36,150 bases of DNA, from assembly GCA_934274515.1 (NCBI GenBank), contig CAKQTC010000014.1, positions 1 to 36,150 of the forward strand. Direction: 5' to 3'. Numbering within the stretch: position 1 is the stretch's first letter; every line of letters begins with the position of its first letter. Positions 28,201 to 35,322 of this stretch are shown in pieces. Under the pieces are notes generated by a model. That model did not search any database. It worked only from the letters and a program-made list of their open reading frames with translations, and was not told the origin of the DNA. Source of the DNA: an uncultured Clostridia bacterium. Its GTDB lineage: Bacteria > Bacillota > Clostridia > Christensenellales > DTU072. The position numbers were made by a program, and so were the translations under genes.

Positions 28201-30508
28201 AACGACGCTCTCGTTTACGGTAAAAACGAAGTTTGCGACCAACTTTACCGACAGGAGCGCGGAAACGTTTACCGTTAACGTCGAAAAGAAAAAAATATAC
28301 GCGATACTTAACAACGACACGTTTGTTTTCGGCGAAAGAATAATCGACGCGTTGTACGAGGGACTCGAATACTATTATATAGATAAGGAAAACGGAATAA
28401 ATACCGTCGGCGCAAAGATTGACGCAAAAGACATAAGCGGACTCGACGCTCCGTCTATAAGTTTAGGGGCGTCGGTAATTAACGTAGGAACGTACGAAAA
28501 CATTACTTTCTCGGGCGGAGACAGCGAAGGGTATTCGTTCGAGTATTACACGGCGACAAAACGGAACGAACACGAGCAAATCGTCGTAAACGAGGAGAAA
28601 AAAATATTCGTAATGCCCAGACCTATTACGCTTGTAGTGAAAACGGCGGTAGGCAAAATTTACGGAGAAGGGAAAGATAAAGAAAACGTACCTTATATAA
28701 TAACGGCCGTAGAGAACGGAGAAACCGTCGTTTTGGACGTGTTGCCCGACGGCAATGCGGTCACGATTAAAGGTTCGTTAGGCAGAGAATCGGGCGAAAA
28801 CGTCGGAGAATACGCCTTGAACGTAGGCACGATTACGAAAGAAGAAAATCCTAACTATATTATAAACACTAATTTTACAAGCAGGTTTACCATATCGAAA
28901 CGCCACGTTAAAATCGAAGTCATCGCAGGACAAGGCAAAGAATACGGCGAAAAAGACGGCGAAATAGAGTTTAAGTTATCCGATGAAGACGGCAACGAAC
29001 TTGTCAATAGCACGGAACTCGGTATAAACGACACGATGGACATTTTCAAACCCGCTATTAGATGTGTAAGACAAGAAGGGGAAAACGTAGGATTTTACGC
29101 GTATTCTCTCGTTACTTACGAAGATAAACTGCGCGCGCTCGACTACGAAGTTGACGTTGCAGATATAAGCGGATTGTCGTACGAAATAAGACAAACCACG
29201 CCGGAGGTGTACTTCGAGGTGGAGGGATTCCCGAAATACGGCGACAAGGTGGACGAGATAGCGTACCGTTTGGACGTCAAAGACAAATACGGCAAAGAAA
29301 TCGAAGGCAAGATAAGCGTTTACGTGTTCGACATAAAAGCCGCCGGAATGAGAAGGGACTACGTACTGCTCCAAGACGAATGGCTGTATGCGGAATTTAT
29401 ACCCGAAGAAACTAATTACAAAACCATAACGAAGAACGCCAAAATAACGGTCGGCAAACGCAAAACAGGTATTAAATTATACTATAAAAACGACGGCGGA
29501 CTTGTCGTTGCGGATAACTTGAAGGTCCCTTACAAGGGCGCGTCGTATTCGGGAAAAGACTTTATGGCGGAAATAACCGACGCGGTTAATCTTGCGGATA
29601 ACGAGGTTTATACCATAGCGCTAGATATAAAAGGCGACGTAAAAAACGTAACGAAAGACGGATTTTATATTACCGCGTCAGTTAAAAGCGACTATTACGA
29701 ATTAACAGGTAAAAGCGAGTTTAAGGTAACCATAAACAAAGGTTTAATCACCGTAAACGTGGAAAACGCTGTTATTAACGAAGGGGATAAATACTCGCCC
29801 GAACTCTCGTACGACGGTTTTGTGGGAACGGATAAAACGAGCGCGATAAGCAAACTCCCGACGGTAAAAAATATACCCGAGAAAGCGGGATATTATTCGA
29901 TAAAAGCCGAAGGCGGCGCCGCGACGAATTATGACTTTTTCTACGTCGAGGGCGTGCTTACGATAAACGCGAAATCGGCGGCAAGCACGGGTGGCAAAAT
30001 CGAAGGAACCCTTCCGCCGACGTATGAAATAACGTTTACTTCGCTCGACGGGAAAGGCAGCGCGTTTGCGGAAACGGCAAAAAATACGGACAAAATTCTC
30101 GGAAATAAGTTTTACGCCCCGTTATCCGACGCAATGAGAGAATACGTGGAAGTGAAGGGTAACAATGCGCTTTCGGGCGAAACGTACGAGTACGCGATTA
30201 AGTTCGACGACGTGACGGAGAACAGCAAAATTTACGTAAGGCTCGCGTCGGGAGAAATAAAACGAATCGAATTTACCGTAGAAGAGAACGGCGACGAAAA
30301 GTACGCGGTGTTTACCGAAAAAGAAATTACCGCCGCAATGAGATACGAAACGAAAACCGTACAGGAAATGCTCGTAGGGTACGCGGGGATTGCGATTATC
30401 GCGGCAGTCGCGATTTTGATTATAGCAATAGCCGTTGCGGTCGGCGTGTCGAAAAGAAAAAAGAAAAACAAACGGAATTATTACGCGGTTAAATCTCGCT
30501 GGAAATAA
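22292..30508 (+). CDS. Giant (2738-residue) surface protein: GLUG beta-helix blocks, MBG-like domains, C-terminal anchor
   Basis: A signal peptide (basic MTIGKRRG, hydrophobic ~9-25, probable cleavage after ASA or SYA) is followed by four beta-helix/GLUG blocks. Each opens near an F-x-G-x-x-D/Y-G motif: FHGIIDGNG, SGYFDGGNK, FGGIFDGNGK and FGGTIYGKK. Each then runs through A-G-G-I/L-A/V-G repeats. They span about bases 22380-23270, 23450-24400, 24700-25440 and 25740-26420. An InlB-like module follows (~26600-26900), then a long series of MBG/YDG-like strand modules (e.g. around KIYGEGKDKENVPY and KEYGEKDGEIEF) up to ~29980. A linker, one hydrophobic helix (~2693-2719) and a Lys/Arg-rich tail end the protein; there is no LPXTG. 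The ATG at 22292 has GAGG five bases upstream and gives a proper signal peptide; an earlier in-frame TTG at 22214 lies in promoter sequence. Role inferred: adhesin or carbohydrate-interacting surface protein. Confidence 0.9.
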   Translation: MTIGKRRGLIFAITFVLLAFFASAAGLTAQKASYANGETVIYVNTENDLVDLSDSVNAGNSRLGEKFVFTKDLDLSTEKYAKMFNPIGKSVSFHGIIDGNGHSVKLALTAEGNSPSAFIGKLGTSGVVTGLTVTGSIKGSARVAGIAAENEGNISECVVVSATITNDGTNNASSATGGIAAYSDGVISSCVSISDITAPANAGGIAGTCGGSINDSVFLGKLYANGTAAMKIGGLAGALSGSMTSCYTRSSVSVAIPDNADKSSIGSVVGAMGGSKTERNYAVADEFSFPAGGGKDEIGKYERKSLYEFLSEDRVGLSDAYVRADYEVGTGFLYAPSFLIDVSDGKAKFISENVKKAFGASLFTSGDGTKENPWVIGEEKQWAVSGDDCWKLFKTNASMFDYDGKYVVCTGDVNVGESHSISTSDAPFSGYFDGGNKTFTLNGNGNADNVALFSFVGGNAVIKDFTLKGKSISGRASVAAAIANASGNASISGITNYCPAVGETFVGGIVGQVASGAVKISDCKNYAMISGTGGNGTGKIGGVIGYVKQGAEMKGLVNYGEITVSNGGTSDVGGVIGGIDEVDKEVSALHNEGKITAAKSYNVGGVIGSIIAVRDKEITNLSAVCSITGKQYVGGIVGKASGEKKTTMRYLASLSEVKGENYVSGIANANGAVAMKIGYFTGTITEIKGGGTATFVCDPIAVFSDGSFVATEKIYYNGDDGNGYTKTTATVKNTIQLTDGKTFEETGMEERQPTITYGTFPFPKSNRAYLTREERLNAVYFDGTENDGNVTVYLIASEKTMRNLSFFTRTGTGEYATQRYKLASDITMTREFAPIKDFGGIFDGNGKTITALTITDDGEFVGLFDVLKQNATVKTLMLTSGTITATNVGATVGAVCGKAENGATVLSVAADITVQGKAKTIGGLVGSGVENNVRNSFFAGKIVSEGNATAGGVTGESVKTNVTDCFFLGKIANCSLSGGIVGNATDTIIDACYASGRIEGEKTGGIAGKINGGSIQRALVIADIVYDDIKDKGAIYGVSETKPGITDCFYNKDYIKLGAYNNVDEESNKKYAKTTDFFTINGPGNLNVDGYTAMNVDLNADCDAYFTQYLNVYEDFVTGSAGETVYAKKIGYYVRKSVEIAIFGRDTSSDEPAGTEGNPYIVDTAQRFAKISELAIRTDFADKYFVVPCDIDMSQATSMRAIGYYSLLKENPFGGTIYGKKADGTRPVIKNVKITQATDGTASTTEYLGVFACTSESFVIKDLILDGSVSGSTEVAGVVGYMHKGRIENVWSKINVTASGEKASGMVSAVSASATIKGSVCSGTVTASENEYGIVGVAKTGAGVAVDATASWFVIKGEKQGEYTHNNIGSVLFDYSDETKMEKLEITDGKEDGFGFKPTYNASGRYKGKILNATDAVIYSSDNVNAYYDNINEDITRTFSVRYCSNIEVFVECDDGVAGNNYATAKANDEYYIGQTVTISIEFTDEGRAIGTKFVGLNDKNKVGYEYELVPSAGEVRVAFVMSENTEKITLKIDKISSGEGKILTFGRSDGTTFDDGKCVYDGKTIDVSYANGLNGSIELYVSGELKETIFGAGEYLVIARITDDNNSFIGLYETIFTMEKRALELSSDESKFAIYLTTVYERGKDERTVTFVVGDDCAVSGAAEKENGDKETPSVTLTFKFGQENAGENVNVRIIDATTDDNNYEFKVKEKEFGNVGTIQKKTIKVVATDADENGVIETRYCASKPEINAGTYEIGIEWTLTKDGTTATAFNVGTYTASVYPKNDEDGHNYSVVTDKTYTVEIKPYVISKDALRYGKTEIEYNGKDVAKTIENDAFFIVPFDSLNHSMTLVFYTDKDGTTQAETVINAGSYYVKGNSDDKNYEIDEKGELRVITVNKKNAGALNVSFKRENGNKIKQNDTVIVEDLIYIDVSSDQYVNDGFDGRFVVEESGFKTVNIDGKWYVVPVNGGTTLSFTVKTKFATNFTDRSAETFTVNVEKKKIYAILNNDTFVFGERIIDALYEGLEYYYIDKENGINTVGAKIDAKDISGLDAPSISLGASVINVGTYENITFSGGDSEGYSFEYYTATKRNEHEQIVVNEEKKIFVMPRPITLVVKTAVGKIYGEGKDKENVPYIITAVENGETVVLDVLPDGNAVTIKGSLGRESGENVGEYALNVGTITKEENPNYIINTNFTSRFTISKRHVKIEVIAGQGKEYGEKDGEIEFKLSDEDGNELVNSTELGINDTMDIFKPAIRCVRQEGENVGFYAYSLVTYEDKLRALDYEVDVADISGLSYEIRQTTPEVYFEVEGFPKYGDKVDEIAYRLDVKDKYGKEIEGKISVYVFDIKAAGMRRDYVLLQDEWLYAEFIPEETNYKTITKNAKITVGKRKTGIKLYYKNDGGLVVADNLKVPYKGASYSGKDFMAEITDAVNLADNEVYTIALDIKGDVKNVTKDGFYITASVKSDYYELTGKSEFKVTINKGLITVNVENAVINEGDKYSPELSYDGFVGTDKTSAISKLPTVKNIPEKAGYYSIKAEGGAATNYDFFYVEGVLTINAKSAASTGGKIEGTLPPTYEITFTSLDGKGSAFAETAKNTDKILGNKFYAPLSDAMREYVEVKGNNALSGETYEYAIKFDDVTENSKIYVRLASGEIKRIEFTVEENGDEKYAVFTEKEITAAMRYETKTVQEMLVGYAGIAIIAAVAILIIAIAVAVGVSKRKKKNKRNYYAVKSRWK

Positions 30509-31341
30509 CCGCGGCACATATCGAGGGCAAGCAAGGCTTGTTCCATCGTGAGCGAACGGTCGAGATAAAACAGGTTTTCCACCGCGTCGTTCGGGATAGC
30601 GATTTCCGCGTTTCCGTCTAGTAAAAATACTTTGTAGCGAAATCCGTTTTTCGAGAGAAATCGGACAAGTTCGGATACGGTCGTTCGTTTGGTTACGCAT
30701 ACGGTTTTGAGTTCGTATATGCCGCCGCGAGTTATTCCTAATGACGAAAAGATAAGTTTGTACCGTTCTTTCGGTGCATCGAAAAGGTTTGACCAAAGTA
30801 TGACGATAGCCGAAAAAACAAGCGTAAAACCATACCCGAAAAACAGCATAACGACGCCGATAACGAGCATAACGGCTGACAGAACGTATCCGACGACGCG
30901 GCTTATTTTTAAGGCTTTAAGTTTGTTTTTCGCCGCGGTAAGCACTAGCCTACCGCCGTCGAACGGAAAAACGGGAATAAGGTTAAACGCGGCAAGGGCG
31001 AAGTTGGACGTAAAAATCGAGCGAGAAAAGTTATAGGTAGCAGGAAAAAACCACCATAAAGCGGCGAGGATAAGACAAAAAACGACGTTTGTCGCGGGAC
31101 CGGCAACGGTTACGGCGAATTCGTCCGGTTCGGGCAGACCGTCGTCGTACGCCATAGTCGCTCCGAACGGCGAAAGCGTTATGCTTTCCGGGATAAAACC
31201 GCGCCTAAGCGCAACGAAGTAATGTCCGAGTTCGTGTAAAAGAAGAGCAATCGCCGCGCCGAGTAAGGACTTGTAACCGCAAATAAGCGCAACGAACGCC
31301 GCCGCGATGAAGAAACACGGCGAAAAGCGAAATTTTCTCAC
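30481..31341 (-). CDS. M50 family site-2 metalloprotease (SpoIVFB-like)
   Basis: The 286-residue membrane protein carries HELGH (H36, E37, H40) in the second hydrophobic segment and a FPFDGGRL motif (D128) that supplies the third zinc ligand; both are hallmarks of intramembrane M50 proteases. Four to five further hydrophobic segments lie between ~75 and ~190. A soluble C-terminal ~80 residues resembles a degenerate CBS-like regulatory domain, as in SpoIVFB. Such enzymes cut membrane-embedded regulators; the SpoIVFB target is pro-sigma-K during sporulation. The target here is unknown. The start is GTG with no clear ribosome binding site; a weak -35/-10 pair (TTGCAT, 17 bp, CATAAA) ends seven bases before it. 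The last 28 bases overlap the 3' end of the giant gene on the other strand, and no terminator separates them. Confidence 0.88.
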   Translation of the reverse strand: MRKFRFSPCFFIAAAFVALICGYKSLLGAAIALLLHELGHYFVALRRGFIPESITLSPFGATMAYDDGLPEPDEFAVTVAGPATNVVFCLILAALWWFFPATYNFSRSIFTSNFALAAFNLIPVFPFDGGRLVLTAAKNKLKALKISRVVGYVLSAVMLVIGVVMLFFGYGFTLVFSAIVILWSNLFDAPKERYKLIFSSLGITRGGIYELKTVCVTKRTTVSELVRFLSKNGFRYKVFLLDGNAEIAIPNDAVENLFYLDRSLTMEQALLALDMCRGYFQRDLTA

Positions 31342-31394
31342 GGCATAGTTTATGAGAAAAAACCTGCGCTAATGCAAAAAAGAGCGGTTTAAGT

Positions 31395-31430
31395 AAAAAA
31401 AACAAGCGCGACGCGCCTGTTTTTTGTTTT
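31395..31430 (-). terminator. Intrinsic terminator after the polytopic membrane protein
   Basis: On the minus strand, AACAGGCGC and GCGCTTGTT pair with one mismatch around a short loop (plus-strand positions 31401-31421) and run into TTTTTTT. T-tracts flank both sides, so it could work in both directions. Confidence 0.75.
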
Positions 31431-31446
31431 TTAGTTACTTGTAAGA

Positions 31447-32052
31447 TTATCTGTCGAGCATTCTACCGGTTTCGAAGTAGTAACTGAGTTTGCTCGGACG
31501 TTTGGGCATAAAAGCGGACACAAGACAGAACGTAACCACGCTCAGACCGCCGGCTACGACCGCTTGAGAATATGCCGCGTCAAGTACGACGGGTTGACCT
31601 ATTTGAGTAAGCAAAGTCGCGGTAAAAATCGACAAAACGCTTGCGATAAAGCCGTATTTTGCGTTTCTTGTAGCAATGAACGCGATAAAACCTATCATAA
31701 GCGCGTAGTAATAGTTTACGCTTGACCATAGTTCGGAGCCGTAGTAAGCGGCAAGCCTTGTCGCTCCGTAAAGAACGCCGGAAAGTACGATTGTTATCAG
31801 CAAACACGCGATACGGTTTTTAATCGAACCGCGGAATAGCCAAAGCGAAAAAGCAACGACGAATAACAACGCCGTACCAAGGCTAAACGAGAAGTTGCCC
31901 CAAGTTATTACGGGTATAAAATTAAGTCCTACGATTGCGGCGAAAACAAGCACGAGAGCGATAACGGGTACTCCGAAATCCTTGACCGCACTGTTTCCGA
32001 TGCCGATTAGTGCCATTACGCCGAGTATTACAAGTATGATTGAACCTACCAT
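31447..32052 (-). CDS. Polytopic membrane protein, unknown function
   Basis: The 201-residue product has about six to seven hydrophobic segments (roughly 1-22, 25-50, 57-72, 80-98, 115-130, 133-152 and 160-182), short loops and a basic C-terminal tail (KRPSKLSYYFETGRMLDR). No motif identifies a family; a DUF1614-like assignment crossed my mind but I cannot support it. The AAGGAG site is nine to ten bases before the ATG, and a plausible promoter lies at 32117-32144. It is transcribed leftward as its own unit, ending at the terminator near 31400, and divergently from the ferredoxin oxidoreductase operon. Confidence 0.8.
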   Translation of the reverse strand: MVGSIILVILGVMALIGIGNSAVKDFGVPVIALVLVFAAIVGLNFIPVITWGNFSFSLGTALLFVVAFSLWLFRGSIKNRIACLLITIVLSGVLYGATRLAAYYGSELWSSVNYYYALMIGFIAFIATRNAKYGFIASVLSIFTATLLTQIGQPVVLDAAYSQAVVAGGLSVVTFCLVSAFMPKRPSKLSYYFETGRMLDR

Positions 32053-32116
32053 TTTTAATTTCTCCTTACAGATAGAATGAAGAAAAATACGAAATTTATT
32101 CGTGAGAGAACGAAAA

Positions 32117-32144
32117 ATTATAAAAGGCAGGATAAAAATGATAA
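32117..32144 (-). promoter_or_regulatory. Probable promoter of the polytopic membrane protein gene
   Basis: On the minus strand TTATCA (32139-32144), a 16-bp spacer and TATAAT (32117-32122); the -10 is perfect and the -35 matches four of six. Leader about 58 bases. Confidence 0.5.
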
Positions 32145-32169
32145 AAAAACGTTTTTACTTATCAATTAC

Positions 32170-32198
32170 TTTACAAAGAATTTTTCGCTAGGTATAAT
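32170..32198 (+). promoter_or_regulatory. Promoter of the 2-oxoacid:ferredoxin oxidoreductase operon
   Basis: TTTACA (32170-32175), a 17-bp spacer and TATAAT (32193-32198). Transcription would start near 32205, about 32 bases before the first gene, whose AAGGAG site is at 32224-32229. Confidence 0.82.
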
Positions 32199-32236
32199 TG
32201 AATGTAAAATATAAAGTAAGTCCAAGGAGTATATCA

Positions 32237-32440
32237 ATGGCAAAAATCACTATCAGAGAAGAACGCTGTAAAGGTTGCGGCTTGTGCGTTTTGTCTTGCC
32301 CGAAAAAACTTTTGGAAATTTCGGATAAGAGCAACAAAAACGGATATTTCGTCGTAAAAATCGACGATATGGACGCGTGCGTAGGCTGTGCGTCGTGCGC
32401 CGTAATGTGTCCCGACTGCGTAATTACGGTTGAGAGATAA
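32237..32440 (+). CDS. korD: 2-oxoacid:ferredoxin oxidoreductase delta subunit (2x[4Fe-4S] ferredoxin)
   Basis: The 67-residue product is almost only two cluster-binding motifs: CKGCGLCVLSCP near the N-terminus and CVGCASCAVMCP near the C-terminus. Each supplies four Cys for a [4Fe-4S] cluster. The linker with KKLLEI...NGYFVVKI is typical of the delta subunit of 2-oxoglutarate or branched-chain 2-oxoacid oxidoreductases. It passes electrons from the catalytic core to soluble ferredoxin. The start at 32237 is set by AAGGAG seven bases upstream; an earlier in-frame start at 32198 falls in the -10 box. First gene of a four-gene operon. Confidence 0.92.
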   Translation: MAKITIREERCKGCGLCVLSCPKKLLEISDKSNKNGYFVVKIDDMDACVGCASCAVMCPDCVITVER

Positions 32441-32461
32441 CCTTAGGTTGGAGGTAAAACG

Positions 32462-33517
32462 ATGAAACAATTAATGAAAGGTAACGAGGCAATCGCAGAA
32501 GCGGCTATTCGCGGCGGTTGTAGAGCGTTTTTCGGGTATCCTATCACACCGCAAAACGAAATTCCCGAATATATGAGTTGGCGACTGTTCGAAGTCGGCG
32601 GAACGTTTGTTCAGGCGGAAAGCGAAGTCGCGTCCATAAATATGTTGTATGGCGCGTGCGGCGCGGGAGCAAGAGCGATGACGAGTTCTTCCAGCCCCGG
32701 AATAAGCCTTATGCAGGAAGGGATTAGTTATATCTGCTGCGCGCAAATACCGTGCGTAATAGTGAATATGGTGCGCGGCGGTCCCGGACTAGGCGGAATT
32801 CAGCCTGCGCAGGGCGACTATTTTCAAGCGACCAAAGGCGGCGGACACGGCGATTATCATATGATTGTGTACGGTCCGAACAGCGTGCAGGAATGTGTAA
32901 ATATTATGTACGACGCGTTCGACACCGCCGATAAATACAGAGTACCCGTTATGATACTCGGCGACGGTATGCTCGGACAAATTATGGAACCGGTAGAACT
33001 GCCCGAAATGAAAGACTTGTCGAGTTTGCCGAAGAAAGAATGGGCAACGGACGGAACGGGCAAAGACGACCATAGAAGAATTATCAATTCGCTGCTTATA
33101 AACCCCGACGAACTCGAAGCGCATAACAACTATATGACGGGCGTTTACGCGGAAATTGCCAAAAACGAAACAAGGTTTGAAAAGTATATGACGGAAGACG
33201 CCGAGATAATTCTTACCGCTTACGGAACCGTCGCGAGAATAGCGAAGAGCGCGGTTAACATATTAAGAGAACAAGGCAAAAAAGTCGGTTTGATACGCCC
33301 GATAACGCTGTTTCCGTTCCCCGAAAAGGCATATAAAGAACTTGCGGAACAAGAAAGCGTCAAGAAATTCGTCTGCGTCGAACTCAGCGTAGGACAAATG
33401 ATAGAAGACGTAAAACTCTCAATCGAAGGAAAGAAACCCGTAGAGTTTTACGGTAGAAACGGCGGCAACGTAATGTCCCCCGAAGACATCGTTGCGTTCG
33501 TAAACAAGGAGGCGTAA
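32462..33517 (+). CDS. korA: 2-oxoacid:ferredoxin oxidoreductase alpha subunit (KorA/VorB type)
   Basis: The 351-residue product matches the alpha subunit that binds substrate and pairs with the TPP-binding beta subunit. Visible features: FFGYPITPQNEIPEYMSW near residues 20-36, AESEVASINMLYGACGAGAR with TSSSSPGISLMQEGISY around 55-100, GGPGLGGIQPAQGDYFQATKGGGHGDY, and a C-terminal domain beginning ILTAYGTVARIAKSAV. It makes acyl-CoA, CO2 and reduced ferredoxin from a 2-oxoacid and CoA, or runs in reverse. Whether the substrate is 2-oxoglutarate (Kor) or branched-chain 2-oxoacids (Vor) cannot be told from sequence; databases often label close relatives VorB. GGAGG lies seven bases before the ATG, 21 bases after korD. 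Confidence 0.92.
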   Translation: MKQLMKGNEAIAEAAIRGGCRAFFGYPITPQNEIPEYMSWRLFEVGGTFVQAESEVASINMLYGACGAGARAMTSSSSPGISLMQEGISYICCAQIPCVIVNMVRGGPGLGGIQPAQGDYFQATKGGGHGDYHMIVYGPNSVQECVNIMYDAFDTADKYRVPVMILGDGMLGQIMEPVELPEMKDLSSLPKKEWATDGTGKDDHRRIINSLLINPDELEAHNNYMTGVYAEIAKNETRFEKYMTEDAEIILTAYGTVARIAKSAVNILREQGKKVGLIRPITLFPFPEKAYKELAEQESVKKFVCVELSVGQMIEDVKLSIEGKKPVEFYGRNGGNVMSPEDIVAFVNKEA

Positions 33518-33518
33518 T

Positions 33519-34259
33519 ATGGCGGTTGTATTTGAAAAAACGAAAATGCTCACCGACGTGCCGTTGCACTATTGCCCCGGTTGCACACACGGAATAGCGC
33601 ATAGACTCGTCGCGGAAGTGCTTGAAGAAATCGGAGCGGAAGGTCACGCGGTAGGCGTAGCCCCCGTAGGTTGTGCGGTGTTTGCGTATAACTATTTTAA
33701 CTGTGACATGCAGGAAGCGGCGCACGGCAGAGCGCCTGCCGTCGCGACCGGGATAAAGAGGGTATTGCCCGATAATATCGTGTTCGCGTACCAAGGCGAC
33801 GGCGACCTTGCAAGTATAGGTATGGCGGAAATTGTCCACGCCGCCGCAAGAGGAGAAAAAATAACCGTTATTTTTATCAATAATACGATTTACGGTATGA
33901 CTGGCGGACAAATGGCACCGACTACGCTTATAGGCGAGAAATCAACGACGTGTATATACGGAAGAGACGCCGAAAAGAACGGTAATCCGATAAAGATGTG
34001 CGAACTTCTCGCAACGCTTACGGGACCTAGTTATATCGAAAGAGTCGCATTGTTTGACGCACCGCACGTAAGAAGCGCGAAAAAAGCGATAAGGAAAGCG
34101 TTTGAACACCAAAAAGAAGGCAAAGGATTCAGTTTTGTGGAAATTCTGTCGTCCTGCCCGACCAACTGGGGTATGACGCCCGAACAGGCGATTAACTTCG
34201 TTAAAAACGATATGCAGGCTTTCTATCCCCTGGGTGTGTTCAAGGAGGTAAACGAATAA
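33519..34259 (+). CDS. korB: 2-oxoacid:ferredoxin oxidoreductase beta subunit (TPP-binding)
   Basis: The 246-residue product is the thiamine-pyrophosphate subunit. YCPGCTHG (18-25) carries Cys residues for the proximal cluster. GDGDLASIG (93-101) followed by INNTIYGMTGGQ (120-131) is the TPP/Mg motif. A further Cys in CPTNWGMTPEQA near the C-terminus fits the family. AAGGAGG is six bases ahead of the ATG, and only one base separates it from korA. Its stop TAA overlaps the ATG of korC by one base, so translation is probably coupled and subunits are made in equal amounts. Confidence 0.93.
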   Translation: MAVVFEKTKMLTDVPLHYCPGCTHGIAHRLVAEVLEEIGAEGHAVGVAPVGCAVFAYNYFNCDMQEAAHGRAPAVATGIKRVLPDNIVFAYQGDGDLASIGMAEIVHAAARGEKITVIFINNTIYGMTGGQMAPTTLIGEKSTTCIYGRDAEKNGNPIKMCELLATLTGPSYIERVALFDAPHVRSAKKAIRKAFEHQKEGKGFSFVEILSSCPTNWGMTPEQAINFVKNDMQAFYPLGVFKEVNE

Positions 34260-34789
34260 TGGAAAATAAAATTATAATCGCAGGTTTCGGCGGACAGGGC
34301 GTTCAGTCGCTCGGTATGTTTATCGCGTATGCGTCCATTCATGACGGAAAAGAAGTAACTTTTCTGCCGTCGTACGGACCGGAAATGCGCGGAGGAACGA
34401 GTAATTGCAGCGTAGTGGTAAGCGATAAACCCGTTGCAAGCCCGATAATCGCGGTTCCCGATATGTTAATCGCAATGAACAAACCCAGCCTTGCAAAATT
34501 CGAAAGTAAAGTTAAACCGGGCGGCACGATAATTGTAAACAGTTCGCTAATCGACGGAAAAGTGGAGAGAACGGACGTAAAAGCGGTGTATATAAACGCA
34601 AACGACCTTGCCGTCGAAGCAGGTAACGTCCGCACCGCCAACATCGTAGTCCTAGGCGCGTATACCAAAATGAGCGGCGACTTCACCCCCGACGTAATGA
34701 AAGCCGTAATCGAAAAGAAATTCGTGAAAAAACCGAAAGTTATCCCGGCAAATATCAAAGCCTTCGAACTCGGCTACAACTTGGAATAA
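34259..34789 (+). CDS. korC: 2-oxoacid:ferredoxin oxidoreductase gamma subunit
   Basis: The 176-residue product has the gamma-subunit hallmarks IIIAGFGGQGVQSLG at the N-terminus, LPSYGPEMRGGTSNCSVVVSD around 36-56, and a MNKPSLAKFESKVKPGG segment. It completes the order delta-alpha-beta-gamma common in anaerobic Firmicutes and archaea. It is the last gene of the operon; a strong terminator follows at 34877. Confidence 0.92.
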   Translation: MENKIIIAGFGGQGVQSLGMFIAYASIHDGKEVTFLPSYGPEMRGGTSNCSVVVSDKPVASPIIAVPDMLIAMNKPSLAKFESKVKPGGTIIVNSSLIDGKVERTDVKAVYINANDLAVEAGNVRTANIVVLGAYTKMSGDFTPDVMKAVIEKKFVKKPKVIPANIKAFELGYNLE

Positions 34790-34876
34790 CGACAATCCGA
34801 AAAAACTTTGCGCCTAAGCGCAGAAGCAATAGGAAAATACTAGAATTAGATTTTAGAACCGAAATTGCAAACGATG

Positions 34877-34910
34877 AAAAACTCACGGAACGCTCCGTGA
34901 GTTTTTATTT
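34877..34910 (+). terminator. Intrinsic terminator of the korDABC operon
   Basis: A perfect 13-bp stem (AAAAACTCACGGA, 34877-34889, with TCCGTGAGTTTTT, 34894-34906) closes a 4-base loop and ends in a T-rich tract. Upstream, 34790-34876 has only a small 5-bp stem (TGCGC-CTAA-GCGCA). Confidence 0.92.
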
Positions 34911-35076
34911 ATAAGTATATAATTCGTTATGTGTTATAAATTAACAACCTTATTGTCTATATCTTGAAAAGAACAAACTATATTAAAATTTATGCTAAAA
35001 AATAACGATTTAATATCGCAAAACAGGATTAAAAAGTAAATTTTTATAAATTTTATATAAGCGTGCGCCGAAAAAC
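34911..35076. other. AT-rich intergenic stretch
   Basis: This stretch is strongly AT-rich with no gene, hairpin or repeat I can support. A 186-codon minus-strand frame (35010-35570) runs through here but crosses the promoter, the leader and part of the sigma gene, so I treat it as chance. Confidence 0.6.
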
Positions 35077-35105
35077 TTGAAGAAGATGTGATTTTGTGCT
35101 ACAAT
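35077..35105 (+). promoter_or_regulatory. Vegetative promoter of the sigma-locus leader
   Basis: TTGAAG (35077-35082), a 17-bp spacer and TACAAT (35100-35105). Transcription would start near 35112, giving a ~115-base leader before the small ORF at 35229. Confidence 0.75.
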
Positions 35106-35228
35106 ATATATAAAAATACGAACGGAACAATACCGAAACAATAAAACGATAAATTTAGAAAGAGGCAGAATACGGACAGGAACTAACGGAAAATAAGACC
35201 GAAAACTCGCGACGGGAGGTAACCGCCT

Positions 35229-35321
35229 ATGAATTACGTTCAGATTATAAGCACGGAGAAAAACTTTTTCCCTGTGCTTTTTTGTTATATTTGCAAATTT
35301 TTTAATAATTTTATATTTTAA
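35229..35321 (+). CDS. Leader small ORF (30 codons) over an intrinsic terminator
   Basis: The frame runs ATG to TAA and encodes a 30-residue peptide that is hydrophobic and Phe-rich in its second half (starts MNYVQIISTEKNFF). A strong GGGAGG site (35214-35219) lies nine bases upstream, downstream of a good promoter. Codons 7-18 are the same bases as a strong terminator hairpin (35249-35283), so ribosomes on this frame would prevent or disturb hairpin folding. That layout suggests a leader peptide controlling read-through to the sigma gene, but the peptide could equally be an incidental product. I know of no matching family. Confidence 0.45.
   Translation: MNYVQIISTEKNFFPVLFCYICKFFNNFIF
35249..35283 (+). 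terminator. Intrinsic terminator (possible attenuator) upstream of the sigma gene
   Basis: AAGCACGGAGAAAAA pairs with TTTTTCCCTGTGCTT (35249-35279; 15 positions with one mismatch and one G-U pair) around a single C, so the inner A-T pairs open to form the loop. TTTTTT follows. It lies ~140 bases downstream of the expected start of transcription and before the sigma gene. Confidence 0.8.
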
Positions 35322-35322
35322 C

